This document shows positions 61,513 to 64,000 of a stretch of DNA of 64,000 bases, in pieces (the first letter of the stretch is position 1; each line of letters starts with the position of its first letter). Origin of the DNA: Euglena gracilis (taxonomy: Eukaryota > Euglenida > Euglenophyceae > Euglenales); assembly GCA_039621445.1 (NCBI GenBank), contig CP154954.1:20694642-20758641 (forward strand). Direction: 5' to 3'. Under the pieces are notes generated by a model. The model was not told the DNA's origin. It did no database searches and saw nothing but the letters and a program-made list of their open reading frames with translations. Both the position numbers and the translations under genes were made by a program.

Positions 61513-62894
61513 CGCGTTGGGGGGGGGGGCAGCGGTAGCGGCAGTGACAGAGGGCAGGCTTCTGGGAAGCTGCCCCCTCTCTCCCCGTGAAGCTGTCACC
61601 CACCGTGAGAATTTGTCGCCTCGCCTTGCACCGGATGGTGATAATGCTTTTGGATCCATTAAAAATTTCCCTTCTGGTATTTCCATATCAATTGGAATCT
61701 TAACACGGCTGATTTTGAATCAGAAGTGCTCACAAGCGAGCCCTTCTCAAGAAATTCAAGAGAAGGATGGCATCAACTATTTCATTCCACCAGGGGGGGG
61801 GGGCAGGGGAGGAGCAGGATTCCCCACTGGTTCGCTCACGGCAATGGAGTCCTTTTTTTACGGTATTTAATTTTATCCTTTTGTCTTAGGCGGCGCAAAT
61901 TGCCCAAATTTTTTGCGATTTTTTGCACGCTTGGGGTGCGCGGGTTTCCGTTTACGAAAGTCACTGTTATGTGCTCGAAATTTTGAGAGGATGGCACCAG
62001 CACGAAAATTTGGGTCGTTAAGGGTCCATTTTAAGCATTTTGACAAAGTGGCGATTTTGAGAATTAATGGTCGTTTTAGGGGGGGTTTTGGAAAACACCC
62101 CCCTGGAACGCCCTGAAATTTTGAAAAACAGAAAACAGCCGGAGAACACCTCGCCTCTGAAGCCCCGGTTGTTTGGTGAGGCTACCGGACCCCCCCTCTG
62201 GAGGGGGGGTGACACGGTGTGGCAGGTGACGAAGAGGCACCCGCTTAAGCAACCCGCGCATTTTTGAACAACTCGTGAGTCCCGACGTCCAGTGATGGGA
62301 GACGTGAACACACAGCACTGCCCAACAGATGCTACAATTTCTTGGAAGAGATGTTTTAAGCGGTAAACCGCGCAAAATGAGTTTTTGTGATGAAGAGATG
62401 CTGGCCTAACGGAGGGGACTGGACTGGGAATAACGTTAAAAACGAGGTTACACGGTTTACCGCGTAAAGAAGTGATGATTCCTCAGGCGAAAACCCGCGC
62501 ACAAGGGTTTGAGAAGGAGAACAGTTCGTGTTTGTGGATGACACGTGGGAGCGGGAAGTGGGAACGCACAGAAACCTCCAGAAGTGGGTCATCACGTGAA
62601 GTTGTTAATGAACAAGTTTGGGGGAGAGGGAGGGGGACTTTGGGGCGTTATTGAACGATAGCAGTGGGCGGTTATCCGCCTACTTCGTTTTTAGTTTGCG
62701 CGGGTTTCCGCCCAGATGAGGTTTGGGTGGAAACCCGAGTGGAGCTTGTTGCTGTCCTGATGGTTTGTGTTTTGTGATGTTTTGGTGTCCCAGTATTGTC
62801 GGTGTCAGTGGTGACGTGTGGCGACATCGTTTTTGACAGTTGGTCGGGACAGGTTGAAAGGGAGCTGTGGCTGCTGCGCCGTGACAGCAAGCAG
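61513..62894. other. intron with a GGCGGC-family element end
   Basis: At 61885 is CTTAGGCGGCGCAAATTGCC, the left terminus of the family seen at 28027. From there to 62910 are inverted GCGGGTTTCCG/CGGAAACCCGC and CGGTAAACCGCG/CGCGGTTTACCG motifs, comparable to the palindromes of that element. No right terminus was found. Confidence 0.6.
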
Positions 62895-62959
62895 CCGAGC
62901 AGGCGGAAACCCGCCTGGCATTTGAGCAGGAGGTGGACACCCTCCTCTGCAATTCGGAC
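62895..62959 (+). CDS. coiled-coil protein, exon 8 seen
   Basis: The frame reads EQAETRLAFEQEVDTLLCNS and ends GAC|GTAGTA after the acceptor GCAAGCAG. Same heptad character as the other exons. The start of the exon (GGCGGAAACCCGCC) coincides with one of the palindromic motifs of the neighbouring element, so part of the element may have been exonised. Confidence 0.52.
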
Positions 62960-64000
62960 GTAGTAATGTTCCCCCCGGCTAGTGCTGAAGGGGTGGCTGC
63001 AGGGACAGCAGTGGAACGCACGTGTCAGTTGCCAGGCCGGGTGAGCTGCGGTAGAGAAGATGTTTTGTTACCGTCCCAAAAAACGGCCAAAAAACTGAGG
63101 TTGATTTCTCAGGAGGAACAAAAGCACCTCCCAGGGCCCTTCTCCTGGAACCCAACGGTCTTGGTGGCCCCAAAATCAGGGTTTGGGGAAGGCTGACGAA
63201 GAAGTGATTCAAGATATGGACGGAGAAACGCCTGTTTCAGCAGCTGATGACAGCAATCGAACAATTTTGTAGGGTTTTCAGAAGGAGTCCTCCAGGTTCT
63301 GAGAAAATCAAGGCCTTTTCAATTGTTTTTTGAAGGAGTTTCACAACATTTTTCGTTTGAAAAGCTGCAGTTTTTGCTGAAATTCAGACAGAATGCCCAA
63401 ACCACCTCTTTTTAACTGGCTCTTCTTCCCTCGGGGTCGGCAACATGCCTGCAGAGAGGCAACGGTGGTCTCCACAGTCAAAAGCCGTGTGGAAGGGGGG
63501 TAAACCAGAAGGTCGTCGTTCTCAACCAACGCCGGGTCGATGTTTGACCCGGTGCATTTTGGCCTCCATCCACGTAACCACCCTCAGCACAAGTGTGTCC
63601 GGTCCTTTTGGAAACCACCCCTGCTCTGAGTGCCCAAGTTTAAGGGCTGGCCATCTCTCCTCGTTTGGTCAACCCCTGCTGGTTCAATCTCCTCTCCCTG
63701 GTTTCCGTAAACCTCCACCCCTCAAACTCACCACAACACGCCAGACGCCATTCAGTTGCAAACTGCCTGGCAACAAAGTCTGTCGTCCGTGTCCTCCGCA
63801 AAGATTCACGCCTGTGACTGGTGTCACAAGTAGGGTTGCAAAACTTTGCCAACAAACCAGCAGACTTCATTTCTAGGGTGGCTTCCATCTCACCCCCCCC
63901 ATCCCATCGTCCACAAATGCTTTGCTTTTTCTGCTGACCCTTAACCCGGCCACACGGATTCCCGCTTACACCCAGTCGCCTTACACTCACCACGTATACA
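62960..64000. other. no supported gene to the end of the window
   Basis: Open frames at 63445-63876 (+) and 63640-63993 (-) overlap and lack motifs. If the coiled-coil gene continues, its next exon is beyond the window or too short to see. Confidence 0.4.

Overview
This window looks like nuclear DNA from a large-genome microbial eukaryote (protist or alga). It has no bacterial operons and no long uninterrupted genes. Every recognisable coding piece is a short GC-rich exon on the + strand, most with usable AG acceptors and GT donors. The domains are eukaryotic: SPRY, Mind-bomb-type SH3, MIB/HERC2, SAM, an ADP-ribosyltransferase (ART) and coiled coils. I cannot name the species. About nine tenths of the window is intron or intergenic DNA made of small inverted-repeat elements, C/G homopolymer tracts and microsatellites.

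Layout: 1.1-3.3 kb SPRY domain (copy 1); 5.5-8.9 kb unit 1 (SH3 repeat, short conserved exon, MIB/HERC2 in pieces); 9.9 kb unassigned exon; 11.6-13.7 kb microsatellites and inverted-repeat elements; 14.1-17.2 kb unit 2 (same exon order); 17.9-19.5 kb SAM domain; 20-24.3 kb repeats; 24.7-33.3 kb ART domain over five exons, perhaps with an alternative last exon at 34.4 kb; 34.8-39.7 kb mostly repeats; 40.0-43.3 kb SPRY copy 2 with its last exon duplicated; 46.5-50.2 kb unit 3; 53.2 kb start of a further SH3 exon cut by an element; 55.4-63.0 kb at least eight coiled-coil exons with repeats between them.

The SH3-MIB units share exon order, several splice phases and a stop codon just after the SH3 exon, so the locus grew by segmental duplication. 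Whether this is one very large gene or three to four tandem genes cannot be settled without transcripts; the conserved stops favour several genes. SPRY, SH3/MIB and SAM are interaction modules, so a ubiquitin-ligase-like or scaffold protein carrying an ART module is a reasonable inference, not a demonstrated function.

The most notable signal is the intron content. Several families of short inverted-repeat elements have intact target-site duplications (5, 8 or 9 bp). At least two sit exactly in coding exons, where the duplicated target supplies the splice donor and acceptor: one inside a MIB exon that is uninterrupted in both paralogues, one inside the SPRY domain. They behave like introners, meaning transposons acting as new introns. 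A second notable structure is a 3-kb element bounded by 70-bp inverted termini and packed with GCGCAATTGCGC palindromes.
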